NCBI GenBank assembly: GCA_028687375.1
Contig: JAQUAG010000015.1
Location: 1 to 51,630, forward strand
Direction: 5' to 3'
Source of the DNA: Arcobacteraceae bacterium
Lineage (GTDB): Bacteria > Campylobacterota > Campylobacteria > Campylobacterales > Arcobacteraceae
Length of the DNA: 51,630 bases
Shown: positions 22,727 to 31,095 of the stretch, one piece after another
How positions within the stretch are numbered: the first letter of the stretch is position 1
Layout of the letters: the number at the start of each line of letters is the position of its first letter
Notes under the pieces: model-generated
The model's database searches: none
The model's input: only the letters and a program-made list of their open reading frames with translations
Told to the model about the DNA's origin: nothing
Made by a program: the position numbers and the translations under genes

Positions 22727-23875
22727 TTAAGCAACTTTTTTAAACTTCGGTGCCAATTTGGTGACACTTTGGAACATTGAATCATTCAAGAAACTAGCTC
22801 TTTTTTTTCTATCCCTTTTAATATATCTAGCATATTTGGATAATGTCATAGTAGCATCTTTATGTCCCAACATATTTGATACCCAAAGCATATCTTCATT
22901 ATTAGATAGCATCAATGTAGCAAAACTATGTCGAGTGTGATAAATTGGTCTATACTCTAAACCAACAGCTTTTAAAACTTTTTTCCAATGAGTATCTCTA
23001 ATTCTTTTAATATCGTAGTAATGTTCATTATCAGAATTTAGAAAAATATAAGAATCTAAGTGATCCGTTAGTTTATATTGTTCTTTCAAATATGGGATTA
23101 AAGTATCAAGGATATCAAGTGTCCTAACACTATTTACTGTTTTTGGTACATCAATATCACCCATTTTAATTCTTCTATTAATATGTATCTCATTATTAAT
23201 AAAATCTACATCCGACCATTTTAAACCAATTAACTCCCCACTTCTCAATCCTGTAAAAAATGCAGTTGCATAAAAGTTTTTAAATTGACCCTCTGCATGA
23301 GTTAAAATTGCTTGAATCTCATGAAGAGTAAAAGGATTAATGTCAGTTTGTGAAATCTTTGGCGATTTTACAACCATCAAAGGATTTTTATCAATTATTT
23401 CATCTTTTATCGCATCATTGAACATCGTGAATAATACAGAGCGAATAGTATGTATTCTTGCAGGACTAATCCCTTTATCTAAAAGATAATTTTGCCAAAG
23501 TTCTATATGTGATGGTTTTATCTCATTTAGTTTTTTATTTTGGAAAAAATCTTTTATATGGTTTTGAAAAATTCCTATACAATCATTTTGTGTTTGAATT
23601 TTTCTTTTATGCTTATGAAGTTCAAGAGATTTTACTATAAACTCATCTACTGTTGGTATCTCTTTTGTGTTTTTAAATAACTCGTCATTTTTCATTTTGA
23701 CTAACAACTCTGGAAAAATTTCATTTTCTACAAATTTTCGATTGGCTTTTGTGTCATCCAATCCCAATGGTTTTCTAACTCTTTTTCCATTTTGAGTATA
23801 AGAATACCATAGCTCAATTTTAATAACTTTTCCAGTTTTATCTTTTCTTACTTTTTTACTTATGTTAAATTTCAT
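22727..23875 (-). CDS. int: Tyrosine integrase of element 2
   Basis: 382 residues. The catalytic Arg lies in TGLRSGELIGLKW, then HTRHSFATLML, LGHKDATMTL and the tyrosine in SKYARYI. The N-terminal part has an AP2-like arm-binding region (KVIKIELWYSYTQNGKRVRKPLG). AAAGGA precedes the ATG. It is closely similar along its length to the integrase of element 3 (28187), including the block HKRKIQTQNDCIGIFQNHIK against HKSTRTASTHNDCIGIYKNH, so the two elements share an integration module. Its 3' end overlaps the left GGTGCCAATTT arm repeat. Confidence 0.93.
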   Translation of the reverse strand: MKFNISKKVRKDKTGKVIKIELWYSYTQNGKRVRKPLGLDDTKANRKFVENEIFPELLVKMKNDELFKNTKEIPTVDEFIVKSLELHKHKRKIQTQNDCIGIFQNHIKDFFQNKKLNEIKPSHIELWQNYLLDKGISPARIHTIRSVLFTMFNDAIKDEIIDKNPLMVVKSPKISQTDINPFTLHEIQAILTHAEGQFKNFYATAFFTGLRSGELIGLKWSDVDFINNEIHINRRIKMGDIDVPKTVNSVRTLDILDTLIPYLKEQYKLTDHLDSYIFLNSDNEHYYDIKRIRDTHWKKVLKAVGLEYRPIYHTRHSFATLMLSNNEDMLWVSNMLGHKDATMTLSKYARYIKRDRKKRASFLNDSMFQSVTKLAPKFKKVA

Positions 23876-23948
23876 ATTTTAAATCCTTTAGATTTGAAAT
23901 ACTAGAATAACCATAAATACAACAATAAATATTGTATTGTATTTTTCA

Positions 23949-24269
23949 TTAAATATTTGAAGTCAATTTTTCTAGTATTTGCCGTTTTAGTAATTCATTT
24001 TTCTTTGAGAGCTTATTATTCATAATCCACTCATCGATTTTGAACTTATCAAACATCCTAATTTTGTCATTTTGATAAAAATGCACACCACAGATAAAAG
24101 TTTCATCTTGTACTTTTTTATTTATGGTTTCTTTACTATATGGAATATATTTTGATAGTTCAGCGGTACTAAGCCATCTTTTTTCATGTTGTATTTTTGA
24201 TTCTAAAGAATCAATTTTATTTATTATATTAGATAAATTTTTTTCTAATTGTTCAAATGGATTTATCAT
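23949..24269 (-). CDS. Small HTH protein, probable excisionase/regulator of element 2
   Basis: 106 residues from ATG 24269, which overlaps the rep stop codon by ATGA. An N-terminal coiled coil (LESKIQHEKRW) leads to a MerR/Xis-like winged HTH (LSTAELSKYIPYSKETINKK) and a FDKFKIDEWI ending. The protein at 29344 in element 3 has the same design and ending (FDKNMIDEWI). Small winged HTH proteins next to integrase genes commonly direct excision. Confidence 0.75.
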   Translation of the reverse strand: MINPFEQLEKNLSNIINKIDSLESKIQHEKRWLSTAELSKYIPYSKETINKKVQDETFICGVHFYQNDKIRMFDKFKIDEWIMNNKLSKKNELLKRQILEKLTSNI

Positions 24270-25354
24270 GCCACACACCTACTAACTTCAAAATTATCAC
24301 ACTTCATATATAAAATCTCATCTCCATCTAACACTTCCATAATCTTATTTCTATCATCTTCTAAAACAAATATTTGCAGTTGTTTATTATTTACAGCATA
24401 GGTAAGTTCTTGAAGTGTAAATCTTCTATATAAAAGTCTATAGAGTTTCAAAGGTGCTAATGTACGAGAAGAATTAAATCTACTGATTTTATTTTTAGAG
24501 TACCAAGCATTGAGATATTTATCTTGTAAGGTTAATTTTTCTTGTTTTGAGTTTGGAAGTGTTTTATTGATATATTTCATAATATATGCACTTGCATTGT
24601 TTATATCTGTTTGAATATCATTTGCTTTTGTATCAAACAATCTTTTAAATGCTGTCACAACTCTTGTAACTGATTCTTTTGGAACATATAATAAAATATG
24701 AGTGTGTGGTGTTCCATCTTTGTGTGGCTCATTTACTCTATAATAAATACGATTTTCTTTTGAAAGTTCTTTTAAACTTCTATCGTGTCTAAGTCGTGCA
24801 AACATTTTAGTAAGTTCTTTTATTGCCACATTTGGCGGTAGGTTATTATATTTGTTATTTGGTGTTAATTGATTTGTTTTTTTATCAGTTTTCATTTGAT
24901 GATAACTACTTGGTAGTGTAAGGGTTAAAAATATTGGTATTAAATTTTTTGATTTGGCTTCATCTATTAAAGTGTTGATTCTGTTTTGAATTTCTGAATA
25001 ATATCTCTTTGGATTTATATTTGAACTTATTGTTACAGTGGAAAGTGGTATTTTATTATTTGATAATTTATCATAGATATAACTATTGTCTAAAAAGTGT
25101 TTTTGTTTTTCTAATTTGATTTGAACTTCATTGTATTCAAACATATTTAACCCATAATATTTAGGTTTAAAAATTTCATTTTTTGAAATGTCCACAACTG
25201 TTTTATAAATAGTCAAGAGCTCCATTTCATTTCGCTTTTCCGTTCCGTTGTACTCCTCCCGTGCGTGCAAGCGGTACTCAAAGCTCAATGAAGATGAATT
25301 TTTATCTATATTACTAGAATTGGGTATTTCAATATTATTTATTGTACAATTCAT
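24266..25354 (-). CDS. rep: Rolling-circle replication initiator, phage gpA-like HUH endonuclease
   Basis: 362 residues. The three motifs of superfamily I HUH initiators are present in order: FLTLTLPSS (motif 1), the metal-binding PHTHILLYVP (motif 2), and ASAYIMKYINK with two tyrosines four apart (motif 3), matching the YVAKYVNK pattern of phiX174 gpA. Such enzymes nick the double-strand origin, bind the 5' end and support repeated rolling-circle rounds by alternating the two tyrosines. GGAGG precedes the ATG. A 13-base motif in the 5' part of this gene (25253-25265) recurs in the hairpin loop at 26415-26427. Confidence 0.88.
   Translation of the reverse strand: MNCTINNIEIPNSSNIDKNSSSLSFEYRLHAREEYNGTEKRNEMELLTIYKTVVDISKNEIFKPKYYGLNMFEYNEVQIKLEKQKHFLDNSYIYDKLSNNKIPLSTVTISSNINPKRYYSEIQNRINTLIDEAKSKNLIPIFLTLTLPSSYHQMKTDKKTNQLTPNNKYNNLPPNVAIKELTKMFARLRHDRSLKELSKENRIYYRVNEPHKDGTPHTHILLYVPKESVTRVVTAFKRLFDTKANDIQTDINNASAYIMKYINKTLPNSKQEKLTLQDKYLNAWYSKNKISRFNSSRTLAPLKLYRLLYRRFTLQELTYAVNNKQLQIFVLEDDRNKIMEVLDGDEILYMKCDNFEVSRCVA
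25253..25265 (+). repeat. CTCCTCCCGTGCG copy inside rep
   Basis: Identical 13-mer to 26415-26427, in the same orientation. It is a GC-rich island in a very AT-rich region. In phiX174 the origin nick site also lies inside gene A. Confidence 0.6.
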
Positions 25355-25430
25355 CTAAATATCCTCCAATGGATGTTGAGAGCCTTTTAGTAAGCTAAGT
25401 TTGGCGACGAACTTACTAAAGGCTTGGCTT

Positions 25431-25700
25431 TTAAATTTCTGATAAATATATCGGACTTTTTGAAAAAGTGCTAACTGTGATATCTACATCTTTACCAATC
25501 ATAATTTTGTATTTTGCAACAGAATCAGATTTGATTTTAATATCAATCAATTCATTTTTTATCTCATCACTATTTTTAAGTCTAATTTCACTTAATAACT
25601 GAACAGCATACTCAGGCTCTTTTGGTTTATTTGTTTCTTTATCAATTACAGTTGGTTTTTTAAACACATTTAGTAATTTTCCATTTATTTTTACACTCAT
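25431..25700 (-). CDS. Small strand-rich protein, possible ssDNA-binding protein
   Basis: 89 residues from ATG 25700, which has AAAGGA upstream; an alternative start at 25715 lacks a site. It is strand-rich with alternating hydrophobic residues (YAVQLLSEIRLKN, DIKIKSDSVAKYKIMIG, DITVSTFSKS), as expected for a small OB-like fold. It lies directly upstream of rep, where rolling-circle phages encode their ssDNA-binding protein. No family is certain. Element 3 has a 74-residue counterpart at 31096 in the same position. Confidence 0.6.
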   Translation of the reverse strand: MSVKINGKLLNVFKKPTVIDKETNKPKEPEYAVQLLSEIRLKNSDEIKNELIDIKIKSDSVAKYKIMIGKDVDITVSTFSKSPIYLSEI

Positions 25701-25777
25701 TTGAAATCCTTTCAATTTATATTTTTGTTAGCCTATTGGCGACATTACTGTAGTTTATTTTTTAGTTTTTGGTTATT

Positions 25778-26167
25778 TCATTTTTTGCTCCTTATTTCTA
25801 ATTCTCTTTTTAAAGCATTAATACTTAATTTTGTTAATTCCATATCATCAATTAAATATATTGTAGTTCCATCTGTACAATCTAATGCTTCATCTCCAGT
25901 ATTTTTATAAACTTTTTCTAACTCTTGATAGTTTTTTTCAAGACTTTCAATTTTATTGATAATATTTAATGTAGATACATCAGTAACTCCTCTATCTTCA
26001 TCTATTGCAGATATAATTAATCCTAGTATCGTATCAGTCATTGAAACATTATTTTTTTCACATAACTCCTCAAATTCTTTTTTAATACTTACTGGAAATT
26101 GAAACCTAAATGGCACCTTTTCTTCACTTGCATTTTTTGCAAATTGTAATGCAGATTTTAAACTCAT
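25778..26167 (-). CDS. Ribbon-helix-helix-type DNA-binding protein
   Basis: 129 residues. Residues about 18-52 (VPFRFQFPVSIKKEFEELCE followed by NVSMTDTILGLI) fit a strand-helix-helix Arc/MetJ fold. A coiled coil and a C-terminal helix follow. AAGGAG precedes the ATG. It is the first gene of the minus-strand run and probably represses it or acts at the nearby origin/inverted repeats (26270-26452). Confidence 0.7.
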   Translation of the reverse strand: MSLKSALQFAKNASEEKVPFRFQFPVSIKKEFEELCEKNNVSMTDTILGLIISAIDEDRGVTDVSTLNIINKIESLEKNYQELEKVYKNTGDEALDCTDGTTIYLIDDMELTKLSINALKRELEIRSKK

Positions 26168-26269
26168 TTTTTCTCCTTTTTATAGTGTAAGAAATTATGT
26201 CATAAAAATATTATTATGTCAAGCCTAATTTAAAGCTTAAAATAGAGCCAATATAATTTGCAAGTGTTT

Positions 26270-26315
26270 CGCTCTGTAAAATATTAAGTTTTAATTGTAT
26301 ATGTAGGACAGAGCG
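26270..26315. repeat. 8-bp inverted repeat CGCTCTGT/ACAGAGCG
   Basis: Perfect arms at 26270-26277 and 26308-26315 with a 30-base AT-rich spacer, between the ribbon-helix-helix gene and the origin hairpin. Possible operator or accessory origin site. The 330 bases between 26168 and 26498 show no gene. Confidence 0.5.
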
Positions 26316-26389
26316 ACCAAAAGCTATGTATTGAATTTTTATGATTTATTTGATTTTTAATGTAGTGATTTGAAAAGTTCTATGACTGG

Positions 26390-26452
26390 AAAATAATAAA
26401 AAATAAATACGATGCTCCTCCCGTGCGCGTCGAGTTTATTTTTTATTATTTT
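26390..26452. other. Large cruciform, candidate double-strand origin of element 2
   Basis: Perfect 18-bp arms AAAATAATAAAAAATAAA (26390-26407) and TTTATTTTTTATTATTTT (26435-26452) enclose a 27-base GC-rich loop that holds CTCCTCCCGTGCG (26415-26427), the same 13-mer found inside rep. An AT stem exposing a GC-rich single-stranded loop is a plausible HUH nick site. Confidence 0.6.
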
Positions 26453-26498
26453 TTAGCTAGTATTTTGTAATTTAATTATGAAAAATAAGGAATTTTTT

Positions 26499-27221
26499 AT
26501 GGAACAAGAAACAGTACAACTAATTTTAACAACAAAAGATTGGTTTGAAATGGCTTATTTTATTACAGGTGGACCAGTATTAGCTACAATTGCTGCAGTT
26601 GGATTATATCAATTAAATTTAATGAAAGAACAAATAAAGAGTGATAGAGAAATATTTAAAATAAATTCAATAAGAGAATCAATAAAATTAGCAAATGAAC
26701 AATGTAATATTTATTTAACAACAATTATACAAAAAGCAGACAACTTAGATTCTTTACTGGAAAAGAAAAAAATGAATTATGTATTTGAAAAGAATCATAT
26801 ACCATATACAATTGAAAAAGATAAGATAAAATTTGAAAATCTGAATGAAAAACTTAAAAAACTAGCTGTCATTATAAATGATAAGGAAGTAGCAAAAGAA
26901 ATATTATCATTATTAAATTCTATTGAATCATTTTCAAATAATTTTACAAGTAAAGTTGCAGATGATGATACAGCTTATAAAGCAGTAGGAAAAACTTTCA
27001 CAGATACAGTTGAAAGATACATAAGTCTTGTTGTGCTACCTGAGAATAGTGCTAAAACAAAATATTATAAAAATATTATTGAACTCTTTTTATTATGGAA
27101 GAATAGACAAGAGCAAGAAAATTTAGAAAAAGAATTACAAGAAGATATAAAAAATCTTAAGGAAAAAACAGAAAGAATTGATAAAAGTAGAAAAGAAAAA
27201 ATTAAATCAATGGGAACTTAA
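26499..27221 (+). CDS. Membrane-anchored coiled-coil protein (cargo, possible defence effector)
   Basis: 240 residues from ATG 26499 (AAGGAA six bases upstream; ATG 26478 is an alternative). One N-terminal membrane segment (about 15-37, YFITGGPVLATIAAVGLYQL) is followed by a cytoplasmic helical domain and a charged coiled-coil tail. This resembles DUF4760-like membrane proteins often found in accessory regions. It is the first cargo gene after the origin hairpin, transcribed away from rep. Function unknown; an effector role is inferred from location and topology only. Confidence 0.6.
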   Translation: MEQETVQLILTTKDWFEMAYFITGGPVLATIAAVGLYQLNLMKEQIKSDREIFKINSIRESIKLANEQCNIYLTTIIQKADNLDSLLEKKKMNYVFEKNHIPYTIEKDKIKFENLNEKLKKLAVIINDKEVAKEILSLLNSIESFSNNFTSKVADDDTAYKAVGKTFTDTVERYISLVVLPENSAKTKYYKNIIELFLLWKNRQEQENLEKELQEDIKNLKEKTERIDKSRKEKIKSMGT

Positions 27222-27380
27222 TTTATAAAGTTACTTTTTAGTAATAGTATTTTTTATTTTCAAAAAGTTTGAAAAATATTCATTTTCAGACTAAAGTTCA
27301 TTAAATCAATATTAAGTTAAAAATATTCATTTAAGTATAAAAAATACATCGTATGCTAAAATACAAAAAAAGGATAGATT

Positions 27381-27593
27381 ATGTTAATTACATTAGATAT
27401 AAAAAATGAATCAATGAAAGATAGTTTTTTAAATTTTATTAAGACATTGGATTATGTAGATATCAAACAATCTACCGATGATGAAAAAATAGAGCATCAA
27501 TCTTCAAAAGATAAATTTAAAGAATTTAGCGGAATGTGGCAAGATAGAAATATCAATCAAGAAACTTTAAGAGAAAAAGCTTGGATAAGATAA
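27381..27593 (+). CDS. vapB: VapB-like antitoxin
   Basis: 70 residues. The N-terminal part is predicted strand-helix and the C-terminal part is disordered and charged, ending GMWQDRNINQETLREKAW, a typical VapB/DUF2281-like tail that binds the PIN toxin active site. AAAGGAT precedes the ATG. It overlaps vapC by 13 bases. Confidence 0.75.
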   Translation: MLITLDIKNESMKDSFLNFIKTLDYVDIKQSTDDEKIEHQSSKDKFKEFSGMWQDRNINQETLREKAWIR

Positions 27594-27952
27594 TCCTTGA
27601 TACAAATATCTTAATAGAGATATTGAAAAACAATAAAGCTACCATAGAAGAAGTAGAAAAATATCAAGTACACTATATTAGTGAGATTACAAAAATGGAA
27701 CTTTTTTATGGTGCATTAAACAAAGCAGAATTAGAAAAGTTACATAAATTTATCTCTTTATTTACAGTAATCCCTATCAATGAAAATATATCAGCAACAG
27801 CAAGCAATCTTATTTATCAATATGCAAAAAGTAATAATCTAAATATCCCAGATGGATTAATCGCAGCGACATCGCTAGAAAGTCGTATAAAATTATTTAC
27901 TTACAATATGAAAGATTTTAAATATATAAATGGGATTGATTTACATATCTAA
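27581..27952 (+). CDS. vapC: VapC-type PIN-domain toxin ribonuclease
   Basis: 123 residues starting at TTG 27581. PIN acidic residues: Asp in ILDTNILIE (N-terminal), Glu in TKMELFYG, Asp in IPDGLIAATS, and Asn/Asp in TYNMKDFKYI. Full-length for the family, whose members cleave tRNA or rRNA. It overlaps the antitoxin gene, the normal arrangement. Likely function here is stabilising the element. Confidence 0.88.
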   Translation: MDKIILDTNILIEILKNNKATIEEVEKYQVHYISEITKMELFYGALNKAELEKLHKFISLFTVIPINENISATASNLIYQYAKSNNLNIPDGLIAATSLESRIKLFTYNMKDFKYINGIDLHI

Positions 27953-27979
27953 AGTTGTACAATCCAGAGAACATATTTT

Positions 27980-28001
27980 GGTGCCAATTTGGTGCCAATT
28001 T
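27980..28001 (+). repeat. Right arm-type site of element 2
   Basis: GGTGCCAATTT occurs twice in tandem. The left counterpart at 22749 has one copy and a variant (GGTGACAC). The 234 bases 27953-28186 otherwise hold only att site 3 and the left arm of element 3. Confidence 0.65.
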
Positions 28002-28093
28002 ATACTAAATAAATCCATTTTTTGAGTTATTTAGAATTTTGAAAGTGTCGTATTTACGGTATCTAGTAGTATATTGATTACTTTTCAGGAATC

Positions 28094-28112
28094 CCCAGCA
28101 TCCGGAGCCACT
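28094..28112 (+). repeat. att site 3 (boundary of elements 2 and 3)
   Basis: CCCAGCATCCGGAGCCACT, the last 19 bases of the att core, then CAAAACAAATCCCTAAAA, similar to the flank of att sites 2 and 4. Confidence 0.85.
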
Positions 28113-28161
28113 CAAAACAAATCCCTAAAACAAGCCTTTTTCAAACGAAATTTTCTCCAAC

Positions 28162-28181
28162 TGTGCTAAAATTGTGCTAAA
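28162..28181 (+). repeat. Left arm-type site of element 3
   Basis: TGTGCTAAAATTGTGCTAAA, identical to 36450-36469 in sequence and orientation, just beyond the integrase stop codon. Confidence 0.7.
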
Positions 28182-28186
28182 TTGTG

Positions 28187-29278
28187 TCAAGCAATTTTTT
28201 GAAGAAATATAGCTCTATCTTTATTGGCTCTTTTTATATATCGTGCATACTTTGATAATGTCATCGTAGAGTTGATATGACCTAACATATTTGATACCCA
28301 AAGTATATCTTCATTATTTTCTATCATTACAGTTGCAAATGTATGTCTTGTCTGATAAATTGTTCTATATTCTATTTCTGCTTTTTCCAAAGCTTTTTTC
28401 CAATGAGTATTTCTAACTCGTTTAATATCATATAGATGTTCATTGTTATCATTTAAAAAAACATAACTTTTTTTTGCACCTGTTATTTTGTATTGATTTT
28501 TCAAATAAGGCAAAAGTGCATCCAAAATATCAATACTTCTAATACTACTATCTGTTTTAGGAGATGAAATTAGACCCATTTTTATAGTTCGTTCTATATA
28601 GATTTGTTTTCTTTCAAAATCAATATCTTCCCATTTTAGACCTATCATCTCTCCACTTCTTGCACCAGTAAAAAATGCAAGAGCTATAAAATTTTTAACC
28701 CATCCAGTTGTAACTAAAAGAATCTTTTGAATCTCTTCGAATGAGAATGGATAAACTTTAGTTTGAGAAATTCTAGGAGTTCTTACTAATGTAAAAGGAT
28801 TTTTAGAAATTATCTCATCTTCCAAAGCATCTTTATACATTAAAGTCATAACATTTCTAATAGTATGAATTCTAGCGGGACTTAAACCTTTTTCTAAAAG
28901 CGTATTTTGCCAAATTTTAATTTCTGATGGTTTCAATTTATCCAACATAATATGACCAAAATGTTCTTTTATATGGTTTTTATATATCCCGATACAATCA
29001 TTATGAGTTGATGCAGTTCTAGTTGATTTATGCATTAAAAATGATTTATGAATATACTCATCTATCAAAGGTATTTTATTTTTCTCTTCATTGTTAAAGA
29101 ACTCTCCAGTATGTACTTTTAAAAGCATTTGTGGAATTATTTGTGTTGTTGCTAACTTTCTATTAGGTTTCGTATCTTCTAAGTTTAAAGGCTTCCGAAT
29201 ATTCTCTCCATTCATCGAAAACCTTATCCAAAGTTTACTACCTCTATTAAAAAGTTTTGGTTGCGTCATTGTGTTCAT
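28187..29278 (-). CDS. int: Tyrosine integrase of element 3
   Basis: 363 residues, paralogue of the element 2 integrase. Catalytic Arg in TGARSGEMIGLKW, then YQTRHTFATVMI, LGHINSTMTL and the tyrosine in SKYARYI. AAAGGATTACATAA precedes the ATG. Like its relative it lies at the left end of its element beside att site 3 and reads towards it. Confidence 0.93.
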   Translation of the reverse strand: MNTMTQPKLFNRGSKLWIRFSMNGENIRKPLNLEDTKPNRKLATTQIIPQMLLKVHTGEFFNNEEKNKIPLIDEYIHKSFLMHKSTRTASTHNDCIGIYKNHIKEHFGHIMLDKLKPSEIKIWQNTLLEKGLSPARIHTIRNVMTLMYKDALEDEIISKNPFTLVRTPRISQTKVYPFSFEEIQKILLVTTGWVKNFIALAFFTGARSGEMIGLKWEDIDFERKQIYIERTIKMGLISSPKTDSSIRSIDILDALLPYLKNQYKITGAKKSYVFLNDNNEHLYDIKRVRNTHWKKALEKAEIEYRTIYQTRHTFATVMIENNEDILWVSNMLGHINSTMTLSKYARYIKRANKDRAIFLQKIA

Positions 29279-29343
29279 TTATGTAATCCTTTTTTGTATC
29301 ACATAAAAGCCAAATGCACTTTCTAATAAACGATAAAATTTTA

Positions 29344-29649
29344 TCATAGTAAATCTTTCAAAATATTTGACACAATCTCTTTTGCATCTACTTTTTTAGG
29401 ATTTGAAGTAATCCACTCATCAATCATATTTTTATCAAATAACAATTTCCCTTTTGTTTTGTAGTAGTGTTTATTTTCAATAAAATCACTATCTTTTAGA
29501 TTTCTAATATGTTCAACTGAATATCCAGTATAATCTGAAATTTCATTGATATTAAACCACCGTTTTTGACCTAATATTTTTGATTCTAGCTCATTGAGTT
29601 TGAGTAAAATATCGTTTATTTTTTCTAAATTTTCAAAGTTTATATTCAT
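29344..29649 (-). CDS. Small HTH protein, probable excisionase/regulator of element 3
   Basis: 101 residues. Coiled-coil start (LNELESKILGQKRW), winged HTH (INEISDYTGYSVEHIRNL) and FDKNMIDEWITSN ending, the same design as the element 2 protein at 23949. It overlaps the rep stop codon by ATGA, again as in element 2. Confidence 0.75.
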   Translation of the reverse strand: MNINFENLEKINDILLKLNELESKILGQKRWFNINEISDYTGYSVEHIRNLKDSDFIENKHYYKTKGKLLFDKNMIDEWITSNPKKVDAKEIVSNILKDLL

Positions 29650-30983
29650 AGTTCATCTCCATCAGCCAATAATCCTCTTTGTATCATCTCTTTTTTCGCC
29701 ACAAAATAGATATCTTTGTGATGTTGTGAATCATCTTTAACTTTAAGAGCTTTTTCATAGTGGAGTTGTAAGTCATAATCGCCAAGCGAATGAAGTGAAA
29801 TTGTATTTACTGGTTGGATTATCTCTTTACTCTCTTTTAAATATCGTAAAGTTTTACTAGGTTTATTGGGATAATCAATTTTTATATCAACATAACCTTT
29901 TTTGGTATCTTGTTTTGTGTGTGATTGTGTAAATGAATCTTTTGCTTTTTGATACAAAGAGTGGATATATTCATTATCTAAATTGAGATTATTGATAAGT
30001 GCTTTTCTAATAAGATAAATAAACTCTAACTCAAATTTATTTTCATCATAGATTGATATAGCTCGTTTGATTCTTTCAAGTGGGAGAGCGGTTTGATGAA
30101 ATTCACTAAAAGTATAATTTTCTTTTATTTGTTCCCATATTGGATGAGTTTGTGCTTTATACTTATTATGTTGTTTATCATTTTTAGAAATACTTTCAAG
30201 TTCAATCATTCGTATCTCATCAGCAGATATCCTAAAAAGTGCATTTACATTTTCAAGTAAACTATCAAGAGTTAATATCTCTAATTGTTTTAAATGTGTT
30301 CTATGAAGTTCAAACTCTATATTAAATATTGGTTCATCCAAACTAAGCCTATTATTTAAAAAGTATTCATTCATCATAAAGAGTTTTTTTGATTTTTTGA
30401 GTTCTTCAAGTTTATTATAGATTCTTAGTAAAAAAGGCTTTTTACCTACATAGATAGTTTGAGTGGCGTTTGATGTTCCAATTTCACTTACTGTTGCATA
30501 GTTTCTTTTTCTTGTTACAAACATCTCTTTAGTTAGAAATGAAAAGTCATAATTTACAAAACAATTTATATCAACCCTTGTAACTGGATAATCAGAAGTT
30601 GTGTAGTCTTTGAGAAGATTATCATTGATATATTCTAAAAGTGATTTAATACCAAGTGTATATATCCCATTTGCTTCAAGTTGCACATAAATATCATTTA
30701 ACCCTTGATTTGATTTAGTATCTTTAAATCCAATTTTAAAATATTCTCTATAATCTCTTAACCAATAAAACCCTTGAGCCTTACCAAGATATTTAAAAAT
30801 ATACTCATTTTGTAAAATGACATTGATATCATTATTTTCAAACTCAATATCTCTTTTTTCAAATCTACCTTTTTGAGATTCTATTTGGTCAAGTATCTCT
30901 AAAAATAAATCATCATAGTTTTCATTTGATTCACAAAAGTAATAAAGGGTATCAATGCCACATATCATTTTAATTTCGTTCAT
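29646..30983 (-). CDS. rep: Rolling-circle initiator of the Rep_trans/RstA type
   Basis: 445 residues. The family signature is visible: TRVDINCFVNYDF (conserved R-x-D), then TSNATQTIYVGKKP and LLRIYNKLEELKK, equivalent to the G-x-T-x-Y-x-G-x-R...R-I-Y-x-K block that contains the catalytic tyrosine region. Rep_trans proteins (RstA of CTXphi, RepC of pT181, NicK of ICEBs1) nick their origin and start rolling-circle replication. AAAAGGAAA precedes the ATG. It is unrelated to the element 2 initiator although neighbouring genes are homologous. Confidence 0.75.
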   Translation of the reverse strand: MNEIKMICGIDTLYYFCESNENYDDLFLEILDQIESQKGRFEKRDIEFENNDINVILQNEYIFKYLGKAQGFYWLRDYREYFKIGFKDTKSNQGLNDIYVQLEANGIYTLGIKSLLEYINDNLLKDYTTSDYPVTRVDINCFVNYDFSFLTKEMFVTRKRNYATVSEIGTSNATQTIYVGKKPFLLRIYNKLEELKKSKKLFMMNEYFLNNRLSLDEPIFNIEFELHRTHLKQLEILTLDSLLENVNALFRISADEIRMIELESISKNDKQHNKYKAQTHPIWEQIKENYTFSEFHQTALPLERIKRAISIYDENKFELEFIYLIRKALINNLNLDNEYIHSLYQKAKDSFTQSHTKQDTKKGYVDIKIDYPNKPSKTLRYLKESKEIIQPVNTISLHSLGDYDLQLHYEKALKVKDDSQHHKDIYFVAKKEMIQRGLLADGDEL

Positions 30984-31042
30984 TTATTTTTCCTTTTTGT
31001 GTTTAAGAAAGGGGTGTTACTAGAAACCCCTAAATCTTTTGG

Positions 31043-31084
31043 AAAAATCAACAGCACTCGTCCCCTCGTGCTGTCTTGATTTTT
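31043..31084. other. GC-rich hairpin, candidate origin or terminator of element 3
   Basis: AAAAATCAA plus CAGCAC pair with GTGCTG plus TTGATTTTT (two-base bulge TC), giving 15 bp with the loop TCGTCCCCTC. TCCCCTCGTGC here matches TCCTCCCGTGC of the element 2 origin candidate at 9 of 11 positions. T runs on both sides also fit a bidirectional terminator. Confidence 0.55.
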
Positions 31085-31095
31085 CTTACCAAATA

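Larger units (their letters stand above)
22681..28112. mobile_element. Integrative element 2 with gpA-like rolling-circle initiator (~5.4 kb)
   Basis: It is bounded by CCCAGCATCCGGAGCCACT copies (22681 and 28094) and by GGTGCCAATTT arm repeats at both ends (22749, 27980). Content: integrase, HTH/Xis-like, HUH initiator, small protein, ribbon-helix-helix protein, candidate origin hairpin, membrane-anchored cargo and VapBC. No capsid, secretion or mobilisation genes, so it is either a satellite or an integrating plasmid. Confidence 0.8.
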
